From the NCBI GenBank assembly GCA_021849075.1, contig JAJZTH010000006.1, positions 91,574-155,573 of the forward strand: DNA of 64,000 nucleotides, written 5' to 3'. Below, piece after piece: positions 45,720 to 55,204 of this stretch. The position numbers and the translations under genes were made by a program. The stretch is from Pseudomonadota bacterium. Lineage in GTDB: Bacteria > Pseudomonadota > Alphaproteobacteria > Sphingomonadales > Sphingomonadaceae. Below the pieces are notes generated by a model that saw only the letters and a program-made list of their open reading frames with translations, ran no database searches and was not told where the DNA came from. Every line of letters starts with the position of its first letter. The stretch's first letter is position 1.

Positions 45720-46028
45720 GGGAACTGCAACCAGCCATCGGCGAAAATTCCCTAACTTCTCGCATATCACATATGGAAAGTCAGGCCATAGCGGCGTGAG
45801 GGCGTGTAGGACAGGGGGAGGCGAGGCGCGCTGGGGCATGACGAAAGGGTGATGACTGCTGACGGCCAAAGGCAGACATAATTAGCCCCTCCCTTTCAAG
45901 GGAGGGGGTGGGGTGGGTGCGAGCGCAGCGAGCTTACAATCTATCGGTGTAAAGCGTCGCTGACGCGACGCTCCCCACCCCAACCCCTCCCCTGAAGGGG
46001 AGGGGCTTATAGCAGGAAACCACCCGAT
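45720..46028. other. Intergenic region with composite inverted repeat
   Basis: Just over 300 bases between two convergent genes. No gene is supported. The right two-thirds is the repeat element at 45882-46012, listed separately; the left part (45720-45880) shows nothing I can name. Confidence 0.6.
45882..46012. repeat. Composite inverted repeat, AGCCCCTCCC family
   Basis: A long imperfect inverted repeat: the left arm starts TAGCCCCTCCCTTTCAAGGG and continues with GGGTGGGG; the right arm mirrors it, ending GGGGAGGGGCTTA. A short GCGTCGC/GCGACGC hairpin lies inside. It matches in plan the elements at 38044-38170 and 51703-51830. Confidence 0.75.
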
Positions 46029-46499
46029 TCAGCCTTCAGAACCGCTGAACGGCAACAGCGCATCATACACCGCGCGCGCCGGCTTGCCCTGTACCGCCGC
46101 GCCTTGCCGCAGCAAAAATGCATGGCGCACAATCTCCGCCTGCTGCTCTATCCCATAGCGGTCGAACGGTCGGCCCGGCACGACATCATAAGCATAGCGG
46201 CAAAAGGGATGGCGCATCAGCGGCAGCCAATATTTGCCCGATCGCTGCGCCTGCCACACATGGGTCATCTCATGGATGAAATGCCCCTGAATATGCAGGG
46301 GGCTGTCGCAGAAATCGGCGCAGAACAGGCCGCCTTGCGGATGGAACCACAGGTCGCCATCGGGCGCCATGGTCACGCCCTTTGGCTGGAACGGCCACCA
46401 TTTGCGCGCATGCACCCGCACCCGGCCATAGTCGATCGCCCGCCCGAACATCGATCCGGCCAGCGCGATTTCCGGCGCAGTAAGGGGCCGGCTGGTCAA
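46029..46499 (-). CDS. HExxH-motif protein ('vgr-related' type)
   Basis: A 156-residue protein with the zinc-metalloprotease motif HEMTH in 'GHFIHEMTHVWQAQRSGKYW'. Its N-terminus 'MTSRPLTAPEIALAGSMFGR' and 'AIDYGRVRVHARKWWPFQPK' are like the small conserved proteins annotated as 'vgr related' in sphingomonads, related to DUF4157-type domains. No signal peptide is seen. It overlaps the copper-chaperone gene by four bases and is thus in the same operon, but I see no functional reason for the pairing. Confidence 0.8.
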   Translation of the reverse strand: MTSRPLTAPEIALAGSMFGRAIDYGRVRVHARKWWPFQPKGVTMAPDGDLWFHPQGGLFCADFCDSPLHIQGHFIHEMTHVWQAQRSGKYWLPLMRHPFCRYAYDVVPGRPFDRYGIEQQAEIVRHAFLLRQGAAVQGKPARAVYDALLPFSGSEG

Positions 46500-46963
46500 T
46501 TGGCGGCGTTGTCGGCGGGCTTGGGTGCGGCCGCGCCCTCCGGCTTGCGGATCACCGCATCCACCAGCAGCCGGTCGCCATTGGCCATCAGGAAAGTCAT
46601 CTGCATCTTGCCCCGGCTGATCGCCGTGTCATTGACGCCGAAGATCATCAGATGCTTGCCGCCCGGCGCGAAGGCGACCTGACCCTTGGCCGGAATATCG
46701 ACGCTGTCGATCGCCTCCATCGTGGTCATGCCGTCCTTGCTGACCGTCTCATGCATTTCGACCTTCAGCGCATAATCGGTCATCACGCCGCGCAATTGCG
46801 TGCCCGCGTCGCCGCCATGGGCGACGAAATAGCCGGCTGACGGCGCATCTTTATTGGGGGACAGTCGCACCCATGCCTGATCGACATAGGACGGGGCAGG
46901 GTCGCCGCAGGCGCTCAGCGCCAGCGGGGCAACCAGGGCGAAAAGGATAAAAGGCGCGCGCAT
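46496..46963 (-). CDS. PCu(A)C-type periplasmic copper chaperone lipoprotein
   Basis: A 155-residue protein of the PCu(A)C family, which carries Cu(I) to cytochrome oxidase. The signal 'MRAPFILFALVAPLALSACG' ends in a lipobox (LSAC). Copper ligands fit the family pattern H-M...M...H-M: 'VEMHETVSKDGMTTMEAI' and 'PGGKHLMIFGVN'. Start at this Met rather than four residues upstream gives a normal signal peptide. No Sco gene or oxidase is near. Confidence 0.9.
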   Translation of the reverse strand: MRAPFILFALVAPLALSACGDPAPSYVDQAWVRLSPNKDAPSAGYFVAHGGDAGTQLRGVMTDYALKVEMHETVSKDGMTTMEAIDSVDIPAKGQVAFAPGGKHLMIFGVNDTAISRGKMQMTFLMANGDRLLVDAVIRKPEGAAAPKPADNAAN

Positions 46964-47032
46964 CCCACACTCCATGGCGACAGTGCATAACTGTCTCGTT
47001 TCCGGTCAGACCATGACTAATCGCGCCCGATC

Positions 47033-47060
47033 CTTGTGCCAAGCGAAAGCGCGCCTATAT
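47033..47060 (+). promoter_or_regulatory. dnaK: Possible RpoH (sigma-32) promoter of dnaK
   Basis: CTTGTG (47033-47038), a 15-base spacer and CCTATAT (47054-47060) resemble the alphaproteobacterial heat-shock promoter (CTTG near -35, C-rich C(C)TAT(A/N)T near -10). It lies about 90 bases upstream of the dnaK ATG. No CIRCE element is present, which fits RpoH rather than HrcA control. Confidence 0.5.
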
Positions 47061-47147
47061 CCCCCAGTGCAAACCGGCCTTGCCTTGGCGCTTCTGTGAG
47101 GTATTGGGCCGTCAACCGCTGAATATTTGGGGTTACAAGAGGAAGAG

Positions 47148-49046
<1,899 letters not shown>

Positions 49047-49057
49047 GCTATGCCCAT

Positions 49058-49093
49058 CGCCCGTCATTGCGCTATCAGCGACGATGACGGGCG
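49058..49093 (+). other. Hairpin between dnaK and dnaJ
   Basis: CGCCCGTCAT (49058-49067) pairs perfectly with ATGACGGGCG (49084-49093), with a 16-base loop. No T-run follows, so it is more likely an mRNA-stability or partial-attenuation element than a full terminator. The dnaJ ATG lies 18 bases after it. Confidence 0.6.
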
Positions 49094-49111
49094 AAGCGGG
49101 CGGGGGCCTCT

Positions 49112-50257
49112 ATGACTACCGAAGTTGATTATTACGAGCTGCTCGAAGTCGAGCGCACCGCAGATGGCGCAGCGCTCAAGAGCGCCTATCGCAAGCTGGC
49201 GATGAAATATCACCCGGACCGGACCGGGGGCTGCACCGACAGCGAGGCCAAGTTCAAGGCCGTGTCCGAAGCCTATGAATGCCTGAAAGACCCGCAAAAG
49301 CGCGCGGCCTATGATCGCTATGGTCATGCGGCCTATACCAATGCCCAGTCGGGCGGCGGTGGCGGCGGCGGTTTCCGTGGCGGCGCGGGCGGCTTTTCCG
49401 ACCTTGGCGATATTTTCGAGACGATTTTCGGCCAGTCCGGCTTTGGCGGACAGGGCGGCGGCGGGCGTCAGCAACAGCGCCGCGGCGCGGACCTGCGCTA
49501 CGACATGGAAATCACGCTCGACGAAGCCTATCATGGCAAGAAGACCGAGATTGCGATCGACGTATCGGCCGCCTGCGATGCGTGCGACGGGTCGGGCGCG
49601 CAGCCCGGCACCGGGGTCAAGACCTGCGGCACCTGCGCCGGCCATGGTCAGGTCCGCGCGCAGCAGGGCTTCTTCGTGGTCGAACGCACCTGTCCATCCT
49701 GCCATGGCGCAGGGCAGGTGATCGAAAGCCCCTGCCGCTCGTGCCGGGGCGAAGGGCGCGTCGACAAGCCAAAGACGCTGTCGGTCACGATCCCCGCTGG
49801 CGTCGATGAAGGCACGCGCATCCGCCTGACCGGAGAGGGCGAAGCTGGCGCGCGTGGCGCACCGGCGGGCGACCTTTACATCTTCCTGCATGTGAAGCGG
49901 CACGCGATTTTCGAGCGCGATGGCACGACTTTATTCTGCCGTGCGCCGGTCAGCTTCACCACGGCGGCGCTGGGCGGTATGATCGAAGTGCCGGGGCTGG
50001 ATGGCTCTCGGCATCAGATCAAGATTCCGACCGGCATCCAGTCGGGCAAGCAAATCCGCCAGCGGGGCGCGGGCATGCCCGTCCTCAACGGGCGCGGGCA
50101 GGGCGATCTGGTCATTCAGGTCGATGTCGAAACGCCGACCAAGCTGACGGCCAAGCAGAAGGAACTGCTGGAAGCCTTCCGCGAGACGGAAACGGGCGAG
50201 GAATGCCCGCAATCGACCGGCTTCTTCTCCAAGCTCAAGGAAATCTGGGGGGACTAA
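49112..50257 (+). CDS. dnaJ: Chaperone DnaJ (Hsp40)
   Basis: A 381-residue type I J-protein. Residues about 6-70 are the J domain with HPD in '[20 protein letters not shown]'; a Gly-rich linker follows ('[17 protein letters not shown]'). Four zinc motifs CxxCxGxG are intact: 'CDACDGSG', 'CGTCAGHG', 'CPSCHGAG' and 'CRSCRGEG'. The C-terminal substrate and dimer region is complete. It is the second gene of the dnaK operon. Confidence 0.98.
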   Translation: MTTEVDYYELLEVERTADGAALKSAYRKLAMKYHPDRTGGCTDSEAKFKAVSEAYECLKDPQKRAAYDRYGHAAYTNAQSGGGGGGGFRGGAGGFSDLGDIFETIFGQSGFGGQGGGGRQQQRRGADLRYDMEITLDEAYHGKKTEIAIDVSAACDACDGSGAQPGTGVKTCGTCAGHGQVRAQQGFFVVERTCPSCHGAGQVIESPCRSCRGEGRVDKPKTLSVTIPAGVDEGTRIRLTGEGEAGARGAPAGDLYIFLHVKRHAIFERDGTTLFCRAPVSFTTAALGGMIEVPGLDGSRHQIKIPTGIQSGKQIRQRGAGMPVLNGRGQGDLVIQVDVETPTKLTAKQKELLEAFRETETGEECPQSTGFFSKLKEIWGD

Positions 50258-50277
50258 CGTCCTTCCCATTTCAGCCT

Positions 50278-50351
50278 CCGTTCGTTTCGAGCGAAGTCGA
50301 GAAACAGTTAGCACGGCGCTAGCCGCTTCTCGACACGCTCGAAGCGAACGG
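50278..50351. repeat. Dispersed inverted repeat after dnaJ
   Basis: A left arm (50278-50305) starting CCGTTCGTTTCGAGCGAAGT and a right arm (50325-50351) ending CGCTCGAAGCGAACGG are imperfect inverted copies. It fills the gap between the convergent dnaJ and permease genes and ends right at the permease stop. The CCGTTCG/CGAACGG tips are shared with the 26967 and 55051 elements. Confidence 0.7.
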
Positions 50352-50352
50352 A

Positions 50353-51648
50353 TTATGGAGCGTGTGTCCGCCCCCGCCGCGCCCACCAGTAAAAGGGCAG
50401 GCCCGCCAGCATCAGCACTATGCTCGATCCGCTGGCCACGACACCCGCGCCCCACAGCGTCCACAGCGCATAGCCCAGCCCGATGACCGCGGCGGGCACC
50501 ACCAGCCGGAACCGCAGGCTGGCCAGCGCGCAGCCGACATAGAGCCACAGGGTCGCCGATGTCGCCAGCAGCGCCATGGCGGTGAACAGCGCCACCAGCC
50601 CCTGCAAACTGTTCGCCACCAGCATCAGGCTGGCCAGTACCGTCGACAGGATCAGCCCGCGCACCGGCGTCCCCTTTGCGTCCGTCGCCGCCAGCCAGTG
50701 CGGCAGTTCGCCCGCCCGCGCCATCGCCAGCGGCACCTCGCCCTGCAACAGCGTCCAGCCATTGAGCGCGCCAAGGCAGCTGATCACCACGAAGATCGCG
50801 ATGAAGCTGGCGGGACCGGGCGACCAATAATGGCTGACGAACGCGCCAAAGGGCGATCCGGTCTGCGTCTCGGCCGCCGGCAGGGTCAGGGCAATGCCCG
50901 AACAGACGAGCAGATAGATAAGGCCCGTCGCCGCGGTGCCGATCAGCGTGGCGCGCGGGATGGTGCGCGCAGGATCGCGCACCTTGTCCGCCGCGACGCT
51001 GGCCGATTCAAAACCCAGCAGCGCCCACAGGGTCAGCGCGGCCGATGCGGTGATGCCCGCGCCCGTCAGCCCCTGCGCGGGGAAGGGGGCGACCTGCGCC
51101 TCGCCGCTGCCCAGTACGACCACCAGCAGCACCAGCACGACGGCGATCGGGATCAGCTTGATGATCGTCGTGCCGATCTGCGCCATGCCGGCCGCGCGCG
51201 CGCCGATCAGGTTGATGCCGGTCATCGCCCACAAAAAGGCGATCGAGCAGACCGCACCCACGCCCGGCTTCGCCAGCGCGGGCAATATGCTGCTCAGGTT
51301 CGCGGTCGCGGCGACGGCTATAGTGACATTGGTGATGATGATCGACAGCCAGTAAATCCACCCGATCGCAAAACCGGCGAGCGGCCCATAGGCCCGCGCG
51401 ATCATCTGCGATGCATTGGCGTCCGGCATCGCCACGGTCAGCCGCGCAATGACGAAGGCCAGCACCAGCGACCCGGCGATGGTGAACACCCACCCCGCCA
51501 CCGCATCCCAGCCAAAGGGTGCGAGCGATGCGGGCAGCAGGAACACGCCAGATCCGATCATATTGCCCATCACCAGCGCGATGCAGGCGGCAAGGCCCAG
51601 AGTGCGGGAGGAGGAGCCGGTCACGGCTCCGTTGGGATTGTCATTCAT
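50353..51648 (-). CDS. APC-family amino acid permease
   Basis: A 431-residue membrane transporter with about 12 helices. The first helix carries 'IALVMGNMIGSGVFLLPASL', the Gly-Ser-Gly substrate-binding break of the APC superfamily, and 'ALLGFESASVAADKVRDPAR' is the helix 6 motif seen in basic amino-acid/polyamine antiporters. Substrate (an amino acid or polyamine, possibly exchanged) cannot be told. No metabolic partner gene is adjacent. Confidence 0.9.
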   Translation of the reverse strand: MNDNPNGAVTGSSSRTLGLAACIALVMGNMIGSGVFLLPASLAPFGWDAVAGWVFTIAGSLVLAFVIARLTVAMPDANASQMIARAYGPLAGFAIGWIYWLSIIITNVTIAVAATANLSSILPALAKPGVGAVCSIAFLWAMTGINLIGARAAGMAQIGTTIIKLIPIAVVLVLLVVVLGSGEAQVAPFPAQGLTGAGITASAALTLWALLGFESASVAADKVRDPARTIPRATLIGTAATGLIYLLVCSGIALTLPAAETQTGSPFGAFVSHYWSPGPASFIAIFVVISCLGALNGWTLLQGEVPLAMARAGELPHWLAATDAKGTPVRGLILSTVLASLMLVANSLQGLVALFTAMALLATSATLWLYVGCALASLRFRLVVPAAVIGLGYALWTLWGAGVVASGSSIVLMLAGLPFYWWARRGRTHAP

Positions 51649-51702
51649 GCCGGAATGCTACTGGCGCAGCCGGCGGATTGCTAGGGGAAGGGGGCAACCT
51701 AT

Positions 51703-51830
51703 TCCCCTCCCGCTTGCGGGAGGGGCAGCGAGACTTGGTTCGGCGTAGCCGGAGCTAGTCGCAGCGGGGTGGGCACTTGCAACTTTGCGCCAGCCCACCC
51801 CCTAGCCCCCTCCCGTAAACGGGAGGGGGA
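51703..51830. repeat. Composite inverted repeat upstream of the permease
   Basis: Hairpins TCCCCTCCCGC...GCGGGAGGGG (51703-51725) and CCCCCTCCCGT...ACGGGAGGGGG (about 51806-51830) flank an inner CGGGGTGGG/CCCACCCC inverted repeat. This is the third member of the family at 38044 and 45882. It lies in the promoter-side gap of the permease gene. Confidence 0.72.
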
Positions 51831-51964
51831 ACAGTCCTCCGCTCACCTCAGCTTCCACTTCCTGCAATCGCGTTCGATTCCATTGCATTTGCGAAAAGCC
51901 CCCGGCAGGACCAAATAGGCTTTGATGCTGCAACGCAGCAAATATCCCTAATCGAGGCTCTGTA

Positions 51965-52114
51965 ATGTTTTCCCTGCTGTCGCTCTATTTCGCCTATCGC
52001 CGTGATGTCGTGTCTGCCGAGCGTTACATCGCTGCGCTGAACAAGACCAAGACGCCGGTGGCGGACGATGTGACGCCGGTTCCGGCCGAAGAAGCGCTGC
52101 CGCTCGCAGCATAA
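51965..52114 (+). CDS. Small hypothetical protein (49 aa)
   Basis: A 49-codon reading frame, 'MFSLLSLYFAYRRDVVSAER' then 'YIAALNKTKTPVADD' and an acidic/Ala tail. It has codon use like its neighbours (GC at third positions) and lies alone in a 590-base gap before a terminator, both in favour of a real small gene. The first about 12 residues are hydrophobic, but too short for a full membrane helix. I know no family. Lack of a strong ribosome site lowers confidence. Confidence 0.45.
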   Translation: MFSLLSLYFAYRRDVVSAERYIAALNKTKTPVADDVTPVPAEEALPLAA

Positions 52115-52178
52115 GCGTTCTGAAGTCGGCTGATACAGCCGACGGCCCGCAGAAGGCGGGAAAGGGAACGTCTTCTGC

Positions 52179-52210
52179 AAAAAAGGCGGCTGTCCTTTCG
52201 GAAGCCGCCC
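52179..52210 (-). terminator. Intrinsic terminator of the acyl-CoA dehydrogenase gene
   Basis: On the minus strand, GGCGGCT (complement of 52203-52209) pairs with AGCCGCC (complement of 52185-52191), followed by six T's (A6 at 52179-52184). It is about 30 bases after the acyl-CoA dehydrogenase stop and would also bracket the small plus-strand gene. Confidence 0.85.
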
Positions 52211-52240
52211 CTTGCATGACTGTTGTTCTGGCCGCCCCGA

Positions 52241-54043
52241 TCAGGCGGCCAGGAACATATCCGGGTCCAGCGCCATCAGCGCATCGGCGCCGCCCTCGAT
52301 CTTGCGGCGCAGCGATCCGGCATCGGGCATGACCCGTTCGGCAAAGAAGCGCGCCGTCACCAGCTTGGCTTCCAGATATTTAGCGTCGCCCTCGCCCGCC
52401 GCGATCAGCGCGGTGGCGGCCTTGGCCATGCGCAGCCACATCAGGCCGGTCGCGACGATGCCAAGGATGTGCATATAGTGATGCGCGCCGGCCCCGGCAT
52501 GTTCGGGGTTCTTCATCGCATTCTGCATCAGCCACATGGTCGCCGCGCCCAGCTGGCCGCTGGCCTTTTCCAGCGCGTCGGCGATCGGTGCCAGCGTCTC
52601 GTCCCCCTTGGCGGTGGCGACTTCCTCCGCCACCATTTTCAGGAAAGACTGGAGCGCCCGGCCGCCGTTCATCGGCAGCTTGCGGCCGACAAGGTCCATA
52701 GCCTGCACGCCATTGGTGCCTTCGTAAATCTGGGCGATGCGCGCGTCGCGCACATATTGCTCCACGCCATTTTCCCAAATATATCCGTGGCCGCCGAACA
52801 CCTGCTGGCAGGCGACCGCCACATCGAAGCCGCGATCCGTGCCATAGCCTTTGACCACCGGGGTCAGCAGCTGGAGCAGGTCATCCGCCGCCTGACGCTC
52901 TTCCTCGGTCGCGGCGTGATGGGCCAGATCGACCTGCAACGCCGTCCACAGGATCAGCGCGCGCAGCCCTTCGGTCATCGCCTTGGCTTCCATCAGCATC
53001 CGGCGCACATCGGGATGGACGAACAGCGTGTCGGCCTTCTCGTTCGGCTCCTTGGGACCGGTCAGCGCGCGGCCCTGACGGCGATCCTTGGCATAATGCA
53101 CCGCATTCTGGAACGCGATCTCCGCTTGCCCCAGCCCTTGCAGGCCCACGCCCAGCCGCGCCGCGTTCATCATGATGAACATTGCGGCCAGGCCCTTATT
53201 CTCCTCACCCACGATCCATCCGGTCGCGCCGTCATAGTTCATGACGCAGGTGGCGTTGCCATGGATGCCCATCTTATGTTCGATCGACCCGCAGGACACG
53301 GCGTTGCGATCGCCCGGCGCACCATCATCGCCCACGAAGAATTTCGGCACCACGAATAGCGAGATACCCTTGCTGCCTTCGGGCGCATCGGGCGTCTTGG
53401 CCAGGACCAGGTGGATGATGTTGTCGGCCAGGTCATGCTCGCCCGCCGAAATGAAAATCTTCGTGCCGGTGATGCTGAAGCTGCCATCGGCCTGCGGCAC
53501 GGCCTTGGTCTTGATGAGGCCGAGGTCGGTGCCGCAATGCGGCTCGGTCAGGTTCATCGTGCCGGTCCATTCGCCCGACACCATCTTGGGAATATAGCGC
53601 TGTTGCAGTTCGGCGCTGCCCTTGGCGATCAGCGCGGCGACCGCGCCGGCGGTCAGCCCATGATACATTTCGAACGCCTGATTGGCCGACAGCACATATT
53701 CGTCCACCGCCGTCGCCAGCACGCTGGGCAGGCCCTGACCGCCAAATTCCGCCGGGCCGTGGATGGTGGTCCAACCGCCCGCAACAAACTGATCGAACGC
53801 CGCCTTGAAGCCGGTCGGCGTCGTCACGCTGCCGTCCGGGTGGCGGGTGCAGCCTTCCTTGTCGCCCACGGCGTTCAGCGGGAACAGCACTTCGGCCGCC
53901 ATTTTGCCGCCTTCGGTCAGGATCGCCTCGACCAGATCGGGCGTGGCGTTTTCGAAACCGGGCAGGTTGGCATAGCGGTCCAGCCCGACGATATGGTCCA
54001 GCACGAAGCGGGTGTCACGGACGGGGGCGGCATAGCTGGGCAT
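52241..54043 (-). CDS. Acyl-CoA dehydrogenase, large C-terminal-extended type (DmdC-like)
   Basis: A 600-residue flavoprotein acyl-CoA dehydrogenase. The start '[20 protein letters not shown]' and the size place it in the group of long enzymes that includes 3-methylmercaptopropionyl-CoA dehydrogenase (DmdC) and similar fatty acyl-CoA dehydrogenases. Key motifs: '[20 protein letters not shown]', '[15 protein letters not shown]' and '[20 protein letters not shown]' with the catalytic Glu of 'YEGTN'. It lies 47 bases after a MerR-type regulator of the LiuR kind. Real substrate is unknown; a medium- or branched-chain acyl-CoA is the natural guess. Confidence 0.92.
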   Translation of the reverse strand: MPSYAAPVRDTRFVLDHIVGLDRYANLPGFENATPDLVEAILTEGGKMAAEVLFPLNAVGDKEGCTRHPDGSVTTPTGFKAAFDQFVAGGWTTIHGPAEFGGQGLPSVLATAVDEYVLSANQAFEMYHGLTAGAVAALIAKGSAELQQRYIPKMVSGEWTGTMNLTEPHCGTDLGLIKTKAVPQADGSFSITGTKIFISAGEHDLADNIIHLVLAKTPDAPEGSKGISLFVVPKFFVGDDGAPGDRNAVSCGSIEHKMGIHGNATCVMNYDGATGWIVGEENKGLAAMFIMMNAARLGVGLQGLGQAEIAFQNAVHYAKDRRQGRALTGPKEPNEKADTLFVHPDVRRMLMEAKAMTEGLRALILWTALQVDLAHHAATEEERQAADDLLQLLTPVVKGYGTDRGFDVAVACQQVFGGHGYIWENGVEQYVRDARIAQIYEGTNGVQAMDLVGRKLPMNGGRALQSFLKMVAEEVATAKGDETLAPIADALEKASGQLGAATMWLMQNAMKNPEHAGAGAHHYMHILGIVATGLMWLRMAKAATALIAAGEGDAKYLEAKLVTARFFAERVMPDAGSLRRKIEGGADALMALDPDMFLAA

Positions 54044-54089
54044 GATCTTCTCCTGATTATTCTGTGTCGAAACCCTGGCGGGGCAGGGG

Positions 54090-54500
54090 TTATTTCTGTT
54101 CGATGGTGGTGACGAAGCTGGCCAGTTCGGCGATGGCGGCGTCGATATCGTCCTTCTGGCGGGTCAGCAGGTCGATCCGCGCCTTGCACTTGTCCACGGT
54201 GACGCGGCGCTGCTCCTCATGCGCCTCATCGGCGTCATACAGGTCGATCATCTCGCGAATCTCAGTCAGGCTGAAACCCACCCGCTTGCCGCGCAATATC
54301 CACGCCAGCCGGGCGCGGTCGCGGCGCGAATAGATGCGGGCCAGACCCTGCCGTTCGGGCGAGATCAGTCCTTCATCCTCGTAAAAGCGCAGCGCCCGCG
54401 CGGTGACGCCGAACTCTTCGGAAAGGTCGGTGATCGTGTAGCTTTGCCGTTCGCTATGGTCGGGCAATTCGATGCCGGCGATGCTGCTGCGCTTGTCCAT
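54090..54500 (-). CDS. MerR-family regulator (LiuR-like)
   Basis: A 136-residue MerR protein: '[20 protein letters not shown]' and '[20 protein letters not shown]' are the winged helix, '[20 protein letters not shown]'-type region follows, and the C-terminus is a coiled coil without metal-binding cysteines. This matches LiuR/AtuR-type regulators of branched-chain amino-acid and acyl-CoA breakdown, in line with the acyl-CoA dehydrogenase next to it. The start '[20 protein letters not shown]' was preferred over one 22 codons upstream because the operator lies between. Confidence 0.88.
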   Translation of the reverse strand: MDKRSSIAGIELPDHSERQSYTITDLSEEFGVTARALRFYEDEGLISPERQGLARIYSRRDRARLAWILRGKRVGFSLTEIREMIDLYDADEAHEEQRRVTVDKCKARIDLLTRQKDDIDAAIAELASFVTTIEQK

Positions 54501-54518
54501 AAGATCGATGTAATCCTG

Positions 54519-54536
54519 CTTTACGTTTACGTCAAG
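54519..54536 (-). promoter_or_regulatory. MerR/LiuR-type operator inside the merR promoter
   Basis: CTTTACGTTTACGTCAAG is an 18-base dyad (CTTTACGT-TT-ACGTCAAG, 7 of 8 positions symmetric), matching the ACGT-rich boxes known for LiuR. On the minus strand it contains a TTGACG -35, with TACATC at 17 bases as a possible -10. It lies 19 bases upstream of the regulator start, so autoregulation and control of the acyl-CoA dehydrogenase are likely. Confidence 0.65.
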
Positions 54537-54618
54537 GTTAGTATGTGGCAGGCCCAGTTCCGCCACATGGTCCTTTTGCCTCAGTGACAGGCAGGGGCCA
54601 AGCCGCTACGGAAACGTC

Positions 54619-55029
54619 ATGATGGGGGCGATCAGAGGAAGCGAGAGGGCGCGCGGCATATTGGCCGCTCTGGCGCTGCTCGTTCTGGCGATACAGATCG
54701 TCGCGCCATCGGGCTTCATGCCGGTGCGCACCGAACGGGGCGTCGTCGTCACGCTTTGTACCGGCACTGGTCCCGTCAATGTCGTCGTGCCGCGCGGGCA
54801 GGCGCCCGACCGCCACGGTCAAAGGCCCGATGACGGCATGACCGGCCAGCAACATTGCCCCTTCGCTGCGTCGGTGCAGCCGGTGGTTCCGCCGCTGGCG
54901 CTGGCCGATCTCGCTCTGCCAGCATGGACCTTGGCCTTTGGTCCCATCGCCTTCGCGCTCAAAACGGGCCTGATCGCCCGACTCGCCGCGCCGCCGCCGC
55001 CGGCCCTGGGACCACCCGCCGCTTTCTGA
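54619..55029 (+). CDS. DUF2946-like small exported protein
   Basis: A 136-residue protein with a hydrophobic N-terminal helix ('ILAALALLVLAIQIVAPSGF') followed by 'MPVRTERGVVVTLCTGTGPV' and later 'QQHCPFAASVQPVVPP', features of DUF2946 proteins. Such proteins often sit next to TonB-dependent receptors, here 175 bases downstream, and copper-related roles have been suggested. The C-terminus is Pro/Ala-rich. Function unknown; family call moderate. Confidence 0.65.
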   Translation: MMGAIRGSERARGILAALALLVLAIQIVAPSGFMPVRTERGVVVTLCTGTGPVNVVVPRGQAPDRHGQRPDDGMTGQQHCPFAASVQPVVPPLALADLALPAWTLAFGPIAFALKTGLIARLAAPPPPALGPPAAF

Positions 55030-55050
55030 ACGATTTACTCTTTGCTCTCC

Positions 55051-55129
55051 CCGTTCGGGCTGAGCTTGTCGAAGCCTTGTCCTTTTCCTGAAGAGAAGAA
55101 CAGCCCTTCGACAGGCTTAGGACGAACGG
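55051..55129. repeat. Dispersed inverted repeat, second copy of the 26967 family
   Basis: Left arm 55051-55073 starts CCGTTCGGGCTGAGCTTGTC; right arm 55107-55129 is an imperfect inverse, starting TTCGACAGGCTTAGG. Length of arms (23 bases) and sequence match the element at 26967-27044. It separates the DUF2946-like gene from the TonB receptor. Confidence 0.75.
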
Positions 55130-55204
55130 TCTGGTGAGGGCGAAGTCTGAAGGTCCGAGGTAAGCCGGGCCAGGCAGTCAGCATCTTTCAGAAAGTTTCA
55201 ATTC

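Noticed and set aside
55130..55204. Possible cobalamin riboswitch before the TonB receptor (GGTCTGGTGAGGG... and GCCGGGCCAGGCAG)
   Set aside because: The conserved core (GCCACTG and the CCGGCGC-CCCGCC region) is missing and the stretch is partly the end of a dispersed repeat.
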